Source of the DNA: Paracoccaceae bacterium
GTDB lineage: Bacteria > Pseudomonadota > Alphaproteobacteria > Rhodobacterales > Rhodobacteraceae
DNA length: 5,301 bases
Direction of reading: 5' to 3'
Assembly (NCBI GenBank): GCA_015485375.1
Contig: WFTU01000426.1
Coordinates: 1-5,301, forward strand
Numbering within the stretch: position 1 is the first letter of the stretch; the number at the start of each line of letters is the position of its first letter. A program made the position numbers and the translations under genes. The notes below the pieces were generated by a model. The model had not been told where the DNA came from. It did not search any database and was given only the letters and a program-made list of their open reading frames with translations. Positions 4,588 through 5,301 of the stretch are shown one piece after another.

Positions 4588-5249
4588 TTGGTAAGGTGAC
4601 AGGGCGGGTCGATTACCGCAACGCGGACCATGTGCTGATCGACACCGGCGGCGTTGGATATATCGTTTATTGTAATGAACGCACGCTGGCGATGATGCCG
4701 GCGGCGGGGGGGATGGTTTCGCTGTATACCGAGATGGTCGTGCGGCAGGATTTCATGCAGCTTTACGGGTTTTCGACGCTGGCAGAGCGGGAATGGCACC
4801 GGCTGCTGACCTCGGTTCAGGGGGTCGGGGCCAAGGCGGCGCTGGCGATCCTCGGGACGCTTGGGCCGGAGGGCACGGGACGGGCGATTGCGTTGGGCGA
4901 CGTGGCGGCGATCAAGGCGGCACCGGGGATCGGGCCGAAAATCGCGCAGCGGGTGGCGAATGAATTGAAGGACAAGGCGCCCGCGGTGATGGCGATGGGC
5001 GCGAGTGGCTCGCAGGCGGCGGAGGCCGACGAGGGGTTGGTGATTGATGTGCCGAAACCTGCGACCAAGGCACCTGTGGTGGATGGCGCGGCGGCGGCGC
5101 AGGCGGATGCGCTCTCGGCGTTGGTCAATCTGGGCTACGGGCAGGGTGATGCGGCGAGTGCGGTGGCGGAGGCTTCGGGCAATGCGCCGGAGGCCGGATC
5201 GGCGGAACTGATCCGCGCGACGCTGCGGCTGCTGGCGCCGAAAGGGTAG
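4584..5249 (+). CDS. ruvA: Holliday junction branch migration protein RuvA
   Basis: The tetrameric junction-binding subunit that loads RuvB hexamers. It has 221 residues, longer than E. coli RuvA (203) mainly through an Ala-rich flexible linker (about 133-170). Domain I is an OB fold (1-64; MIGKVTGRV, GGVGYIVY, LYGF). Domain II has two helix-hairpin-helix DNA-binding motifs, VQGVGAKAALAIL (78-90) and APGIGPKIAQRVANELK (113-129). Domain III (about 171-219; ALSALVNLGYGQGDA) should contact RuvB. The acidic-pin position reads VVRQDFMQLYGF, that is Gln55-Asp56 where E. coli has Glu55-Asp56. The start ATG 4584 overlaps the ruvC stop as ATGA, which implies translational coupling; GGAGAGGG (4569-4576) is upstream. 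A longer in-frame start inside ruvC at 4521 is rejected because homologues begin MIG. Confidence 0.96.
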   Translation: MIGKVTGRVDYRNADHVLIDTGGVGYIVYCNERTLAMMPAAGGMVSLYTEMVVRQDFMQLYGFSTLAEREWHRLLTSVQGVGAKAALAILGTLGPEGTGRAIALGDVAAIKAAPGIGPKIAQRVANELKDKAPAVMAMGASGSQAAEADEGLVIDVPKPATKAPVVDGAAAAQADALSALVNLGYGQGDAASAVAEASGNAPEAGSAELIRATLRLLAPKG

Positions 5250-5252
5250 CGG

Positions 5253-5301
5253 ATGGACAATCGACAGGAAATGCGCCCCGAGGAACTGGCCGGAGATGCG
5301 G
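5253..5301 (+). CDS. ruvB: Start of RuvB, Holliday junction branch migration ATPase (truncated by window)
   Basis: Three bases after the ruvA stop, ATG 5253 opens a frame that runs off the window: MDNRQEMRPEELAGDA. AAAGGG (5241-5246) lies six bases before it. The acidic, RPE-containing N-terminus and the position after ruvCA fit RuvB, the AAA+ hexameric motor, but none of its ATPase motifs are inside the window. An in-frame ATG at 5271 is a less likely start. The call rests mainly on gene order. Confidence 0.75.
   Translation, partial: MDNRQEMRPEELAGDA

Overview
The window is a gene-dense, GC-rich chromosomal segment that looks alphaproteobacterial, most likely Rhodobacterales. The reasons are the ruvC-ruvA-ruvB order, the EREWHRLL/SVQGVGAKA block of RuvA, a DUF1127 small protein, and a single-gene SoxR system in place of the enteric soxRS pair. 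The taxonomic call comes from remembered family features, not from a database search. Nearly all the DNA is coding and no gap exceeds about 140 bases. I see no tRNA, rRNA, mobile element or CRISPR array.

Layout: (1) bases 3-464, the C-terminal part of an MFS transporter that starts outside the window. (2) soxR on the minus strand, whose stop codon overlaps the MFS stop. (3) A divergent VOC/glyoxalase-fold gene on the plus strand. Between soxR and this gene lies a near-perfect palindrome that matches the enteric SoxR box, set in a promoter with the 19-bp spacer typical of MerR-family targets. (4) A strong intrinsic terminator, then msrA and prmA, probably co-transcribed, with a hairpin that covers part of the prmA ribosome binding site. 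(5) A bidirectional terminator shared with a convergent DUF1127 gene. (6) A four-helix membrane protein of unknown function (DUF6653-like) on the minus strand. (7) Divergent from it, the Holliday-junction operon ruvC-ruvA-ruvB; ruvB is cut by the window end.

Functionally there are two themes. The left half is redox and electrophile stress: SoxR senses redox-cycling compounds, its only visible target is the VOC protein, and MsrA repairs oxidised methionine. The right half is housekeeping: PrmA methylates ribosomal protein L11, and RuvABC migrates and resolves Holliday junctions.

The most interesting signals are the SoxR-box control of an uncharacterised VOC protein with a 2-His-1-carboxylate metal triad, a Glu-to-Gln change in the acidic pin of RuvA, and the structured leader of prmA. 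No wholly new multi-gene system is evident.
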